A stretch of DNA of 64,000 bases from Candidatus Opimibacter skivensis (GCA_016721905.1 JADKHH010000029.1:171005-235004); one strand, 5' to 3'; shown: positions 27,793 to 37,483, counted from the first letter of the stretch. Made by a program: numbers and translations. Notes: generated from the sequence alone by a model not told the origin.

Positions 27793-28365
27793 TTATTTTT
27801 TCGATTTGCCACCAAATCTGTATCCTAGCCTGAGATTAGTAGCAACCTGAATCCGATCATAATATTGGACATAATTTGAAACAAAGGAATGCACCAAACC
27901 AAAATTAAAATCGAAGCTTATACCACTTGGAAAATTTCGTTGAAAGCCCCATAGTACTCCTGCCTGGTTGACCAATTGATTTCCTAAGTAATCTCCGGTC
28001 TGAGAGTACCGACCCTGGTAAAACAAAGAGAAGTAGTTTCCGCTGTTGTGGGCAGAATATTTACCTTTTTTAAATCTATCCAATATGTTGTAATACGTCC
28101 TTAATTCGGTTTTAAAGGATGGAGTAGGGTAGAAAGTATAACCACTATTTTCATAACCAGGTCCTAGAACCAGAGCATCCATATAGGTTTCGAAGTGAAG
28201 CGTAGTGCTCAAGCCTAGTTTTTGTTCGTAAGAAAAACCTGGCATCAGCAGGTTGACTTTAAACACATTGGTAACGCGGCCTTGTATTGGTTCTATCTGG
28301 GTGAAGCCGGTTTGAAAAGTAATAATCATCAGACATAAAGTAATGGCAGCAATGAAATTTTTCAT
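27793..28365 (-). CDS. Predicted outer-membrane protein, DUF3575-like
   Basis: 190 residues. A signal peptide (MKNFIAAITLCLMIITFQTGFTQ) precedes eight or so amphipathic strands ending in NLRLGYRFGGKSKK. Segments such as GRVTNVFKVNLLMPGFSYEQKL, FKTELRTYYNILDRFKKGK and GFQRNFPSGISFDFNFGLVHSF resemble DUF3575-type barrels. Single gene with no informative partner. Confidence 0.65.
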   Translation of the reverse strand: MKNFIAAITLCLMIITFQTGFTQIEPIQGRVTNVFKVNLLMPGFSYEQKLGLSTTLHFETYMDALVLGPGYENSGYTFYPTPSFKTELRTYYNILDRFKKGKYSAHNSGNYFSLFYQGRYSQTGDYLGNQLVNQAGVLWGFQRNFPSGISFDFNFGLVHSFVSNYVQYYDRIQVATNLRLGYRFGGKSKK

Positions 28366-28738
28366 GTTTTTCAGGATTTGGAAATAATTGAGGAATCATT
28401 TGTTTCATGGACACCTCGATGGTCCTTTGGGGTTGGGTCGAAACCGGACTTCTCTGATAACATATTCAATCTTGATATCTTGCTATTGAGATTCCACACT
28501 GATCAGCAGGTTCTTTCTGAGCTGAAACATTTCATCGAGGCTCATTCTGGTTTGTTGCGCACAGATTCCAATAAAATGCACTAATAAATTACTTAAGTCG
28601 TTATATATCAGATATTTATATTAAATTAAACGTAGTTAATGCAAACTGTCATTGCCTCAAGTTGGAATTCCACACAGCCCTATATGTCTTCCCCATGGCC
28701 ATATCCCTTAAAACATTTGATTTATCAGCTAATTACCC
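28366..28738. other. Intergenic region before rimP
   Basis: No gene that I can support; a 68-codon plus-strand frame at 28378-28584 has no family features. The region ends in the rimP promoter. Confidence 0.5.
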
Positions 28739-28746
28739 TATATTTG
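28716..28746 (+). promoter_or_regulatory. Promoter of the rimP-nusA-infB operon
   Basis: TTTG (28716-28719), 19 bases, TATATTTG (28739-28746): an almost perfect match to the Bacteroidota primary-sigma consensus. Confidence 0.75.
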
Positions 28747-28764
28747 CACCGCGAATAATTGACA

Positions 28765-28789
28765 GAGGGAACAGAAGTTCCCTCTTTTT
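28765..28789 (+). terminator. Terminator-like leader hairpin before rimP
   Basis: GAGGGAAC-AGAA-GTTCCCTC followed by TTTTT, placed between the promoter and the rimP ATG, with only five bases between the T tract and the start codon. It is a candidate attenuator; since NusA acts on terminators, autoregulation is plausible. Confidence 0.7.
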
Positions 28790-28794
28790 ATTGT

Positions 28795-29274
28795 ATGTCA
28801 CAGAACACAGCAGCCCAACATCTGGAATCATTGATCCGGTCCGCCTTTGAAGAAGGGCGATGCGGGGAGTACTACATTGTTGACCTTGTAGTAGCTCCAA
28901 ACCACCACATTGGCGTGTTTATCGATGGCGATGAAGGGGTCAGCCTGGATACCTGCACACAGATCAGCAGGATCCTGGAGTCGATCCTGGATGCGGAGCC
29001 CACACTGGGAGGTATCTACGAACTGGAGGTATCTTCTCCTGGAGTAAGCCGCCCCCTGAAGTTTCTGAGACAATACCTTAAACACGTCGGCAGGACGCTA
29101 AAGATCAAATTAGTCAGCTACGAACAGATTGAAGCAGTCCTGACATCTATCGGCACTGATTCGATCCAGGTAGAGATCAAGCCCCAGGACAAGAAAAGTC
29201 TTCCTGAGGCGAGAGAGATTCCTTTTGAAGAGATTAAAGAGGCGTATGTGACTGTTCAATTCGGCAAGAAATAG
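28795..29274 (+). CDS. rimP: Ribosome maturation factor RimP
   Basis: 159-residue RimP, needed for 30S subunit assembly. The N-terminal alpha/beta domain shows EYYIVDLVVAPNHHIGVFIDGDEGVSLDTCTQISRILESILD and the family mark YELEVSSPGVSRPLKFLRQYLKHVGR; a small SH3-like barrel ends the protein. The ATG at 28795 (MSQNTAAQH) was chosen over one 12 codons upstream because the latter lies in the leader hairpin. First gene of the operon rimP-nusA-infB. A purine-rich word array starts directly after its stop. Confidence 0.9.
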   Translation: MSQNTAAQHLESLIRSAFEEGRCGEYYIVDLVVAPNHHIGVFIDGDEGVSLDTCTQISRILESILDAEPTLGGIYELEVSSPGVSRPLKFLRQYLKHVGRTLKIKLVSYEQIEAVLTSIGTDSIQVEIKPQDKKSLPEAREIPFEEIKEAYVTVQFGKK

Positions 29275-29566
29275 CAAGGGGCAAGGAGCAAGGGGCAAGG
29301 AGAAGAGTGAAAGTGAAAAAAGGCTAAAGAGGCTGAATGGGCGAAAGAGGCCAAAAGCATATAAAAAGATCGATGATTGCATGCAGTGCTGGCCGCCGAT
29401 TTAAAGTGGGGTTTTAACCCCTAAGAGAGGAAGAGTGAAAGCAGCATAAGCCTAATAAGCCAAAAAATAAGCCATAAGCAACAAATAAACTCATCAACAA
29501 TCAACATATCAACATATCAACTCATCAACAATCAACTAATCAAATGATTTTAAACCATAGGAGATC
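29275..29566 (+). repeat. Word repeats between rimP and nusA
   Basis: CAAGGGGCAAGGAG words (29275-29305) begin directly after the rimP stop. AGGCTAAAGAGGC words follow, and near 29480-29540 there are ATCAACATATCAAC words. No gene is present; the operon is presumably transcribed through it. Confidence 0.6.
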
Positions 29567-30802
29567 ATGAATCTAATCGAATCATTTTCTGAGTTTAAGG
29601 CCGGAAAAAATATTGACCGCCCCACCATGGTAAGGGTGATGGAAGACGTATTCCGCACGCTGATCAAGAAGAAATATGGCTCTGACGAGCATTTTGATAT
29701 CATCGTTAATACCAATGGTGACCTTCAGCTCTGGCGCGTACGAAAGATCGTACCGGATGGTGAGGTCATGGACGAAGCAGGACAAGTATCCCTTTCCGAA
29801 GCCAAGAGTATTGATGACAGCTATGAATTAGATGAGGATTGCTACGAGGAGCTGACGCTGGAGGACTTTGGCCGCAGAGCGATCATGGCTGCCCGTCAAA
29901 CACTGGTGTCCCGAATCATGGAACTCGAGAAAGACGAAGTGTTCCAACGCTATAAGGACAGAGAAGGTGAAATCATCCTGGGTGAAGTACAACAGATTCT
30001 CAAGCGTGAGATCCTGATCCTCGATGACGCGACTAATAATGAACTCCTGCTGCCCCGTACAGAAATGATCCGCGGTGATTATTTCAAGAAAGGCGACATG
30101 GTCCGTGCGATCATCAAGCGGGTAGAAATGAAAAACAACAACCCGGTCATCATCATCTCCAGGACGGACAATATGTTCCTCGCTAAACTGATGGAACAGG
30201 AAGTGCCTGAGGTCGAAGATGGATTGATCACAATCAAGAAGATCGTTCGCCTGCCAGGTGAGCGCGCCAAGGTTGCGGTTGAATCATATGACGACCGCAT
30301 CGATCCCGTAGGTGCCTGTGTAGGTATGAAGGGATCACGTATTCATGGCATCGTCCGTGAGTTGAGAAATGAGAACATTGATATTGTCAATTATACAAAT
30401 AACCTCACGCTGTTCATCCAGCGGGCTTTGACGCCTGCTAAAGTGTCCAGCATTGAGATTAATACAGAGACTAAGCGTGCAAGCGTCTACCTCAAACCTG
30501 ACCAGGTTTCCCTGGCCATCGGTAAAGGTGGATCAAACATCAAGCTGGCGAGCTGGCTCACAGAATATGAAATCGACGTATTCCGGGATAGTGCTGATGC
30601 CGAACTGGAAGATGTGGATCTCGATGAATTTGCAGATGAGCTCGAGCCATGGATCATCGATGAACTAAAAGGCATCGGTTGTGATACGGCAAGAAGCGTT
30701 CTGGCCCTCAATAAAGAAGAGTTGGTCAGACGTACAGATCTGGAAGAAGAGACAGTCGATGAAATTTTACGGATATTTACAGCCGAATTTGACGAAAGCT
30801 GA
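29567..30802 (+). CDS. nusA: Transcription termination/antitermination protein NusA
   Basis: 411 residues, the short form without C-terminal acidic repeats that is common in Bacteroidota. Order: N-terminal RNA-polymerase-binding domain (about 1-130), S1 domain (about 135-200, VFQRYKDREGEIILGEVQQ), two KH domains (about 200-345, VGACVGMKGSRIHGIVRELRNENIDIV and SLAIGKGGSNIKLASWLTEYEIDV) and a helical tail. It binds RNA polymerase and nascent RNA, modulating pausing and termination. Operon with rimP and infB. Confidence 0.95.
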   Translation: MNLIESFSEFKAGKNIDRPTMVRVMEDVFRTLIKKKYGSDEHFDIIVNTNGDLQLWRVRKIVPDGEVMDEAGQVSLSEAKSIDDSYELDEDCYEELTLEDFGRRAIMAARQTLVSRIMELEKDEVFQRYKDREGEIILGEVQQILKREILILDDATNNELLLPRTEMIRGDYFKKGDMVRAIIKRVEMKNNNPVIIISRTDNMFLAKLMEQEVPEVEDGLITIKKIVRLPGERAKVAVESYDDRIDPVGACVGMKGSRIHGIVRELRNENIDIVNYTNNLTLFIQRALTPAKVSSIEINTETKRASVYLKPDQVSLAIGKGGSNIKLASWLTEYEIDVFRDSADAELEDVDLDEFADELEPWIIDELKGIGCDTARSVLALNKEELVRRTDLEEETVDEILRIFTAEFDES

Positions 30803-30876
30803 TTTGAATCTCTCCGGAATCAATCTCCAGTGAGGGAGGAAGCCGGAGGAGGTGTGTTAGAACCTAAGTACCCAAT

Positions 30877-33648
30877 ATGTCGCAAAGACTTGTTAAAGTA
30901 GCAAAAGAATTAAACGTCGGTACGGACAGTATCGTGGAATACCTTTCTAAGAAAGGGTTTGTGATCGAAGCCAAGCCGACGAGCATGATTTCTGATGAGA
31001 TGCATAACCTGCTCCTTCAGGAATTCAGCGGTAACATTGCCATCAAGGAACAAGCTGACAGTATGGTCATAGGTACAAGACCAGCAGTAAAACCTGCTGA
31101 AGTCATAGCACCGGTTGTCCCAGAACCTCCTAAAAAGGAAGCTCCCCCTGTTGTCGTAGCGCCACCTGTCTCCACTGTCAAGAAAGCTGAAGTGGAAGAG
31201 CAGGACAAGCCTAAAGTCAAAGTTGTAGGTAAGATCGATCTCACGCCAAAGGTCCCTGAAACGAAACCCATCGTTGAAGAAAAGCCTGTTGTCGTAGAGC
31301 CTGTCAAAGAAGTAGTTGAAGCTCCTCCTGTAGCGCCTGTTGTTCCGGAAAAGGAAGTAGATGAATTAGTCAGGGCAGAAGCTCCACAGCTACAAGGCCT
31401 GAAGATCATGGGTAAGATTGATACCCAGAAATTCGATACAGCCAAGAACAAGAAAGTAGAGAAAGAAAAAGAAAAGGAGAAAGAAAAAGCAGCCGCGAAA
31501 GCGAAGAAGGATAAAGAATCCAAACCACTTGCTTCCTCCGATACAAGTACCTCCCAGAAGCGGAAGAGAAAACGTAAGAAACTTGCTTCAGATACCCCAT
31601 TTGCGGGTGGCGGAGACGGAAGGCCGAGACCTGCTACCGCTGGTACAGGTGGTACCGCCGGAACAGCCGGTACAACCGGTGGAGCCCGTAAAGCTCCAAG
31701 TCGTTTTGGTCGAGATGAACTGAAAGAAGTCTCCAAGAAGGAGATCGATGATCAGATCAGAGCAACCATGGCCCGCTTATCCGGAGGGAAGAGCAGGCGC
31801 CAGAAAATCAGAAGAGAATCAAGAAAAGATAAAGTCGATCGTCAGGAATTAATCAATGCTGCCGAGACAGATACCAAATTACAACTCACCGAGTTTGTAT
31901 CGGTTTCTGAGCTCGCGAGCATCATGAGCATACCGGTGACGGATGTCATCATGACCTGTATGAACCTTGGTGTCATCGTTTCGATCAACCAAAGGCTTGA
32001 TGCAGAAATCATCGAACTCGTTGCCGGCGAATTCGGCTTTGAAGTAGAATTTATTTCTGCCGAAGACCAGGTGCTGTTTGAAGAGGAGGAAGATGATAAC
32101 CCAGAGGATCTCAAACCACGTCCGCCGGTTGTAGCTGTCATGGGTCACGTCGATCACGGGAAGACTTCCCTTCTCGACTTTATCCGGAGTGCTAACGTAG
32201 TCAGCGGTGAAGCAGGGGGTATTACCCAGCACATCGGTGCCTATGAAATGGAAGTGAAACCAGGCAAATCCATCACCTTCCTGGATACACCGGGTCACGA
32301 AGCCTTTACGGCGATGCGTGCACGGGGAGCCAAGGTGACGGACATAGCTGTCATCATCGTTGCCGCAGACGATAATGTGATGCCACAAACCCGGGAGGCG
32401 ATCAGCCACGCCCAGGCAGCGGGTGTTCCGATCGTTTTCGCTATCAATAAAGTTGACAAGGCAGGAGCCGATCCGGAGAGGATCAAGCAAGAACTCTCAA
32501 GGATGAATCTCCTCGTCGAAGACTGGGGAGGAAAAATCCAGTCAGCCGACATATCCGCTAAAACAGGTCTCAACGTAGAAAACCTCCTGGAGAAAATTAT
32601 TCTCGAGGCAGAAATGCTCGATCTGAAAGCTAATCCGGATCGCCTCGCGACAGGAACCGTGATCGAAGCATCCCTTGATAAAGGCCGTGGTTATGTGACC
32701 AAAATGCTGGTGCAGAAAGGAACACTCTCCGTAGGTGATATCATCGTGTGCGGAGAATACAGCGGTAAGGTGAAAGCCATGTTTAACGAGCGCGGCAAAA
32801 AAGTAAAAGACGTAGGTCCTTCAGCACCGGTCCTCGTGTTAGGTCTCAACGGTGCACCTCAGGCAGGTGAAAAATTCCGTGAGTTTGACAACGAACAGGA
32901 TGCCCGTGCTGTAGCAGCTTATCGCGGACAGATCAACCGTGAGCAAACCAACCGGGCGAGTAAACGTATTTCACTTGATGAAATCGGACGCCGTCTGGCT
33001 CTGGGTAGCTTCAAGGAACTCAACCTCATCATCAAGGGTGACGTGGATGGATCTATCGAAGCTATGGCGGATTCATTGCAGAAACTTTCTATCGAACGTA
33101 TCCAGGTCAATATCCTTCACCAGGCCGTTGGTCAGATCGTCGAATCAGATGTACTTCTTGCTTCCGCTTCGGATGCGATCATCATTGGTTTCCAGGTTCG
33201 TCCTTCACTTGCTGCAAGAAAACTGGCGGAGAAGGAAGGCGTCGAAATCAAGCTATACTCGATTATCTACGAAGCGATCAATGAGATCAAGGCGGCTATT
33301 GAAGGTATGTTGGAGCCCACCAAGGAAGAGAAGATCCTCGGACAGGTGGAAGTACGCGATGTCTTCAAGATCAGCAAGGTGGGTACTGTCGCCGGATGTT
33401 TTGTCCTGGAAGGTAAGGTGTCACGTAACAACCATATCCGTGTCATCCGGGATGGTATCGTAATCTATCCGACCAAGGAAAATGCCCACGGTGAACTTTC
33501 CACGCTCAAACGCTTTAAAGATGATGCCAAGGAAGTGAAAGCTGGTCTCGAATGCGGTCTGACGATCAAGAACTATAATGATATCAAAGTAGGTGATATC
33601 ATCGAGGTATATGAGATCAATGAGATCCGCGGTAAACTCGATTCCTGA
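30877..33648 (+). CDS. infB: Translation initiation factor IF-2
   Basis: 923 residues. N-terminal IF2_N domain (RLVKVAKELNVGTDSIVEYL), a long Pro/Val/Lys-rich and charged linker (about 60-330), then the GTPase: G1 GHVDHGKT, G3 DTPGH, G4 NKVD, followed by domains II to IV (C-terminal EVRDVFKISKVGTVAGCFV). It delivers fMet-tRNA to the 30S subunit. The following gene starts within the last 30 bases, so translation is probably coupled. Confidence 0.95.
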   Translation: MSQRLVKVAKELNVGTDSIVEYLSKKGFVIEAKPTSMISDEMHNLLLQEFSGNIAIKEQADSMVIGTRPAVKPAEVIAPVVPEPPKKEAPPVVVAPPVSTVKKAEVEEQDKPKVKVVGKIDLTPKVPETKPIVEEKPVVVEPVKEVVEAPPVAPVVPEKEVDELVRAEAPQLQGLKIMGKIDTQKFDTAKNKKVEKEKEKEKEKAAAKAKKDKESKPLASSDTSTSQKRKRKRKKLASDTPFAGGGDGRPRPATAGTGGTAGTAGTTGGARKAPSRFGRDELKEVSKKEIDDQIRATMARLSGGKSRRQKIRRESRKDKVDRQELINAAETDTKLQLTEFVSVSELASIMSIPVTDVIMTCMNLGVIVSINQRLDAEIIELVAGEFGFEVEFISAEDQVLFEEEEDDNPEDLKPRPPVVAVMGHVDHGKTSLLDFIRSANVVSGEAGGITQHIGAYEMEVKPGKSITFLDTPGHEAFTAMRARGAKVTDIAVIIVAADDNVMPQTREAISHAQAAGVPIVFAINKVDKAGADPERIKQELSRMNLLVEDWGGKIQSADISAKTGLNVENLLEKIILEAEMLDLKANPDRLATGTVIEASLDKGRGYVTKMLVQKGTLSVGDIIVCGEYSGKVKAMFNERGKKVKDVGPSAPVLVLGLNGAPQAGEKFREFDNEQDARAVAAYRGQINREQTNRASKRISLDEIGRRLALGSFKELNLIIKGDVDGSIEAMADSLQKLSIERIQVNILHQAVGQIVESDVLLASASDAIIIGFQVRPSLAARKLAEKEGVEIKLYSIIYEAINEIKAAIEGMLEPTKEEKILGQVEVRDVFKISKVGTVAGCFVLEGKVSRNNHIRVIRDGIVIYPTKENAHGELSTLKRFKDDAKEVKAGLECGLTIKNYNDIKVGDIIEVYEINEIRGKLDS

Positions 33649-34441
33649 CATAACACTTTCTAAAAAGCAGTTTGAGTCACTGCATCAGTGGCTCGAACAG
33701 AAGGCAGGTCAGTACAATCATCCATCCTTTATCGGAGAGGACCCTATTTCAGTGCCCCATCGCTTTTCGAAGCTCCAGGACATTGAGATTGCAGGCTTTT
33801 TTGCAGCGATCATGGCCTGGGGACAACGCAAGACCATCATCAACAAGGCCAATGAACTGATGGGGCTGATGGATGATGCACCATTTGATTTTATCAGGCA
33901 TCATACCGAGAAAGACCGCAAGCGATTCCTTTCCTTCAAGCACCGTACATTACAGCCCGACGACATCCTTTTTCTTGTCGAAGTATTGCAGCAATATTAT
34001 CTGAAGCACGAAAGCCTTGAGGATGCATTTGCAAAACATCTCACGATAGCGGATGATGATGTATACAATGGACTGGCTGGATTCTACGAGATGGTCTTTG
34101 ATCAGCCGTGGATACTGGAGCGTACACGCAAGCATATCGCTACTCCAGTCAGAAAATCAAGCTGCAAGCGATTGAATATGTTTCTCCGTTGGATGGTCAG
34201 GTCAGATGATCAAGGTGTTGATTTTGGCCTTTGGAAAAACATTGCATCATCACAACTCATCATTCCGCTCGATCTTCATGTCGGTAATGTCGCTCGTCAA
34301 TTGCAATTGCTTTCGAGGCCTGTCAATGACTGGCAGGCTGCCAAAGAGTTGACGACGATGCTTAAAAGATTTGACCCGGAGGATCCGGTAAAGTATGATT
34401 TTGCTTTATTTGGGTCGGGGATCAATCCATCACATCTGTAG
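33620..34441 (+). CDS. TIGR02757 family protein
   Basis: About 273 residues of the TIGR02757/DUF2400 family, helical proteins distantly related to HhH-GPD DNA glycosylases; function unknown. Visible marks are PIQFPHRF-like DPISVPHRFSKLQDIEIAGFFAAIMAWGQRKTIINKA, SSCKRLNMFLRWMVR and LIIPLDLHVGNVARQL, plus the terminal DPVKYDFALFGSGI. I prefer ATG 33620; an earlier ATG at 33593 overlaps infB more. It converges on upp, the two 3' ends overlapping by 20 bases. Confidence 0.85.
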   Translation: MRSAVNSIPDITLSKKQFESLHQWLEQKAGQYNHPSFIGEDPISVPHRFSKLQDIEIAGFFAAIMAWGQRKTIINKANELMGLMDDAPFDFIRHHTEKDRKRFLSFKHRTLQPDDILFLVEVLQQYYLKHESLEDAFAKHLTIADDDVYNGLAGFYEMVFDQPWILERTRKHIATPVRKSSCKRLNMFLRWMVRSDDQGVDFGLWKNIASSQLIIPLDLHVGNVARQLQLLSRPVNDWQAAKELTTMLKRFDPEDPVKYDFALFGSGINPSHL

Positions 34442-35126
34442 ACTTCATCCCATATGCCAGATCACCTGCATCTCCTAAGCCGGGAACGATATAAGATTTA
34501 GCAGTCAGTTCTTCATCTTCGGCGATGATCCAGATGGTGGCATCCGGGTATGCAATGCTGACATATTCAAGTCCTGCACTTGAAGCCACTACAGCCACAA
34601 TGTGGATTTCTTTTGGAGTACCATATTCTGCCATTAATGCCTTAAGGGTTTTAATCATACTGGAGCCGGTAGCTAACATCGGATCACAGAGGATCAATAC
34701 TTTTCCTTCCAGATCAGGGCAACTGATATATTCAAGACTGACCTCGAAGGTGCCGTCCTTGTGATGCTTTCTGTAGGCTGAAACAAAAGCATTTTCGGCA
34801 TTGTCAAAAATGGATAGCAGCCCTTCATGCATAGGTATGCCTGCACGCAGGATAGTGCCTAGCACGATCTGGTCACTTAGCTTATGACAGTCTGCAACAC
34901 CTAGAGGAGTGGCTGTTTTGATGGCCTCATACCTGAGTTTTTTACTGATCTCATACCCCATGATCTGGCCTAGCCGTTTCAGGTTCATTCGAAATAGGAC
35001 CGGATTGAGTTGTATCACCTCATCCCTCAATTGCTGGAGGTAATCATTGGTGATGGAGGCTGTAGAAGATAGATTGATGACCACGGGAGTATAGAATAGT
35101 AACCCCCCAAGATAATGAATGCCCAA
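34422..35126 (-). CDS. upp: Uracil phosphoribosyltransferase
   Basis: Type I phosphoribosyltransferase making UMP from uracil and PRPP. Visible are ILRAGIPMHEGLL, the PRPP loop region LILCDPMLATGSSMIKTL and the uracil-binding GLGDAGDLAYG tail. The frame gives 234 residues; family members have about 210-215, so the real start may lie some 15-20 codons in. Single gene, overlapping the TIGR02757 gene at their 3' ends. Confidence 0.92.
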   Translation of the reverse strand: MGIHYLGGLLFYTPVVINLSSTASITNDYLQQLRDEVIQLNPVLFRMNLKRLGQIMGYEISKKLRYEAIKTATPLGVADCHKLSDQIVLGTILRAGIPMHEGLLSIFDNAENAFVSAYRKHHKDGTFEVSLEYISCPDLEGKVLILCDPMLATGSSMIKTLKALMAEYGTPKEIHIVAVVASSAGLEYVSIAYPDATIWIIAEDEELTAKSYIVPGLGDAGDLAYGMKSTDVMD

Positions 35127-35222
35127 GGATGATGCCCGTGGAATGCAGTTTTTTTTGACTTTTTAAGGCATTTACCTCATAAAATCTGGTTTTAGGTTTT
35201 AAAAACCCCCTATCTTCCGACA

Positions 35223-36023
35223 ATGAAATGGGGTAATCTATCGGTTCTCTTGATTGGGTTATGCGCTTTGGGTGCAGGTCATGTTAATGCCCAATCCATC
35301 GTTCAGCCCAAGCAACTGGATTATAGCTCCATGGGTATCCTCTACAGTAAGGAGAAAGTTTTTGAATTGAGACCGCATTCCAACGGAGGAGCGATCTCTA
35401 TGCAGTTTGGAAATATCAAGACCTTTTATAAAACGCATTTCTATCAGTTTGATCTGGGATTCCTGAAGCATCCAAAGGAATACAGGCAATCCGTCACCTT
35501 CAATTCGAGCAATCCATTCGCACGGACTTCCAACAGCTACACCTATGGAAAGCAGAATTATTTCATGGTCCTTCGTGGCGGTGTCGGCAAGAAAATTTAT
35601 TTCTCAGAAAAGGCCAAGCGAAAAGGTGTCGCTGCAGGGGTAAGTTATGAACTCGGTCCATCTATCGGATTACTGATTCCTTATTACCTGGAACTGTCCA
35701 GGATCGAAGATGGTGGATCACAGGATTACATTTCCACCGAAAGGTATAGTGAAGAAAACGCAGATGTCTTCCTTGATAATTCTAAGATAATCGGACCAGC
35801 GTCTTTCTTCAAAGGCTTCGGCAATATCTCAGCCATACCTGGTGTGCATGCAAGACTCGGCGCGCATTTCAGCGTCGGTGCTTTTGACAAATACGTCAAA
35901 GCCTTTGAGATGGGCATCATGATTGATGCCTTTGTCAAACCCGTTCCCATTATGGTGATTGAAAACAATTCGCCTGCTTTTATCAATGGATATATTTCTT
36001 TCCAGATCGGAAAAAGACAGTAG
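35223..36023 (+). CDS. Predicted outer-membrane beta-barrel protein
   Basis: 266 residues. A signal peptide ends GHVNAQS, and beta strands alternate with loops to a final YISFQIGKRQ. It keeps features seen in Bacteroidota barrels of unknown role (YSKEKVFELRPHSNGGAISMQFG, NYFMVLRGGVGKKI). No partner gene is suggested by the context. Confidence 0.7.
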   Translation: MKWGNLSVLLIGLCALGAGHVNAQSIVQPKQLDYSSMGILYSKEKVFELRPHSNGGAISMQFGNIKTFYKTHFYQFDLGFLKHPKEYRQSVTFNSSNPFARTSNSYTYGKQNYFMVLRGGVGKKIYFSEKAKRKGVAAGVSYELGPSIGLLIPYYLELSRIEDGGSQDYISTERYSEENADVFLDNSKIIGPASFFKGFGNISAIPGVHARLGAHFSVGAFDKYVKAFEMGIMIDAFVKPVPIMVIENNSPAFINGYISFQIGKRQ

Positions 36024-36040
36024 GCAGGGAGATTTAAAAA

Positions 36041-36076
36041 AAAAGTAGAGACGCGATAAATCGCGTCTCTACTTTT
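36041..36076. terminator. Bidirectional terminator with 16-bp perfect stem
   Basis: AAAAGTAGAGACGCGA-TAAA-TCGCGTCTCTACTTTT between two convergent genes. The core GAGACGCGATAAATCGCGTCTC looks like a dispersed palindrome reused as a terminator. Confidence 0.85.
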
Positions 36077-37483
36077 TTAAATCTCCTTGCTGTTTACCTT
36101 TTTAGAAAACCACCAATAAAACGGAACACCGGAAAGAATCAGCAGCATGCCCAAAATCGCTTCGCGCGGTTGCGTCACGATCGTATTGACCAGCAAGCCG
36201 ATGCAGAAGAGAATGAAAATCGCCGGTACATATGGATAGCCCCATACCTTATAAGGCCTGTGCGCATCAGGCATTTTTCTGCGCAGGATGAATACACCTG
36301 CTGCAGTCGCGCCATAGAAAATGAACACTGCGAAGATCACCATGTCCGTAAGCTGATCAAATGATCCGGAGAAGACTAAGAGACAAGCCCATAGGCATTG
36401 GATCCAAACTACATTGGCAGGCACATGCGAGGAATTGAGCTTTGACATAAACTTGAAAAACAAACCCTCCTTTGCCATCGCATAATACGGCCGCGCACTT
36501 CCGTAGATCGTGGCATGTGTACATCCAAGTGTAGTGATCAGGATGAGGATAGAGATGAACATGACGCCGCCACTTCCCCATATCGCTTTGATGACTTCTA
36601 TCGCTGCAATCTGATTGCCCGCGGCATGTATGCCTTTGAGGGTGTCAATCGGAAGAATCGACATATAGGTGATGTTGACGATGAGGTAAATGGCAATCAC
36701 CAGAAAAACACCAATCGCAATTCCCCTCGGAATATTTTTATTAGCATCCTTTACTTCTCCGCCAATGTATCCGATCGAAGACCATCCCTGGTATGCCCAG
36801 AAGGCAGCCAGCATCGCGGTAAATAAAGCACTGATGGTAATGGGTTTGTCAACCGGAGTGGCAAATTCAAAACTACGTGTGATATCCGATTGGGAACTCG
36901 TCAGTCCAAAAATGACAATCGTAGCCAGACCGATATACACCAACCACAGGATGATGTTGCTGAGCGTAGCACCCGACTTGATACTTTTGGTATTGATGAT
37001 ACTGAGGATGATGATCAAGGCTACTGCCGTGAGTTTGGTTGAGAGATCAGCAAACGGATAGAAGACACCACCGAGTGAAACTTCTTCAAGTTGGGGTAAA
37101 ATGGGAGGTATGTTGACTACAGATTGCAATGACTGTGCAAATACATAAGCCAGGGATGAAATGGCAGCAGTCTGAATGACTGAAAAATTAGCCCAGCCAA
37201 ACATAAAGGACAGGAACCGGTTGTAGATCTTTTTAAAATAGGAATATTCACCACCCGTATCCGCCAGCATCCCCGCGATCTCTGCATTGCTGAGAGCCCC
37301 AAACAATGTGACCAGGCCACCCAGGATCCATGCGATGAGCACCCATCCGGACGAATTGAGCTGGTCCGCCATTGGAGCGACTTTCTTATAAACTCCGGAT
37401 CCAATGATATTGGCGACAATGAAGACAATGACATAGCCCAGACCCAATGAACGGATCAGGCTTGAATGTGACGTAGTACTCAT
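36077..37483 (-). CDS. APC-superfamily amino acid permease
   Basis: 468 residues with twelve predicted membrane helices. TM1 has the broken-helix GSGVYKK motif of the LAT/APC group (VANIIGSGVYKK). Further marks are GGEYSYFKKIYNRFLSFMFGWANF in TM3 and FWAYQGWSSIGYIGGEV in TM6. It is probably a proton- or exchange-coupled amino acid transporter; substrate unknown. It is a monocistronic gene ending at the shared terminator. Confidence 0.88.
   Translation of the reverse strand: MSTTSHSSLIRSLGLGYVIVFIVANIIGSGVYKKVAPMADQLNSSGWVLIAWILGGLVTLFGALSNAEIAGMLADTGGEYSYFKKIYNRFLSFMFGWANFSVIQTAAISSLAYVFAQSLQSVVNIPPILPQLEEVSLGGVFYPFADLSTKLTAVALIIILSIINTKSIKSGATLSNIILWLVYIGLATIVIFGLTSSQSDITRSFEFATPVDKPITISALFTAMLAAFWAYQGWSSIGYIGGEVKDANKNIPRGIAIGVFLVIAIYLIVNITYMSILPIDTLKGIHAAGNQIAAIEVIKAIWGSGGVMFISILILITTLGCTHATIYGSARPYYAMAKEGLFFKFMSKLNSSHVPANVVWIQCLWACLLVFSGSFDQLTDMVIFAVFIFYGATAAGVFILRRKMPDAHRPYKVWGYPYVPAIFILFCIGLLVNTIVTQPREAILGMLLILSGVPFYWWFSKKVNSKEI

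Noticed and set aside
31017..31736. Minus-strand frame of 239 codons
   Set aside because: Antisense of the low-complexity linker of IF-2, with no independent features.
36041..36076. Insertion-sequence end
   Set aside because: Perfect stem with A/T tracts between convergent genes is fully explained as a bidirectional terminator.
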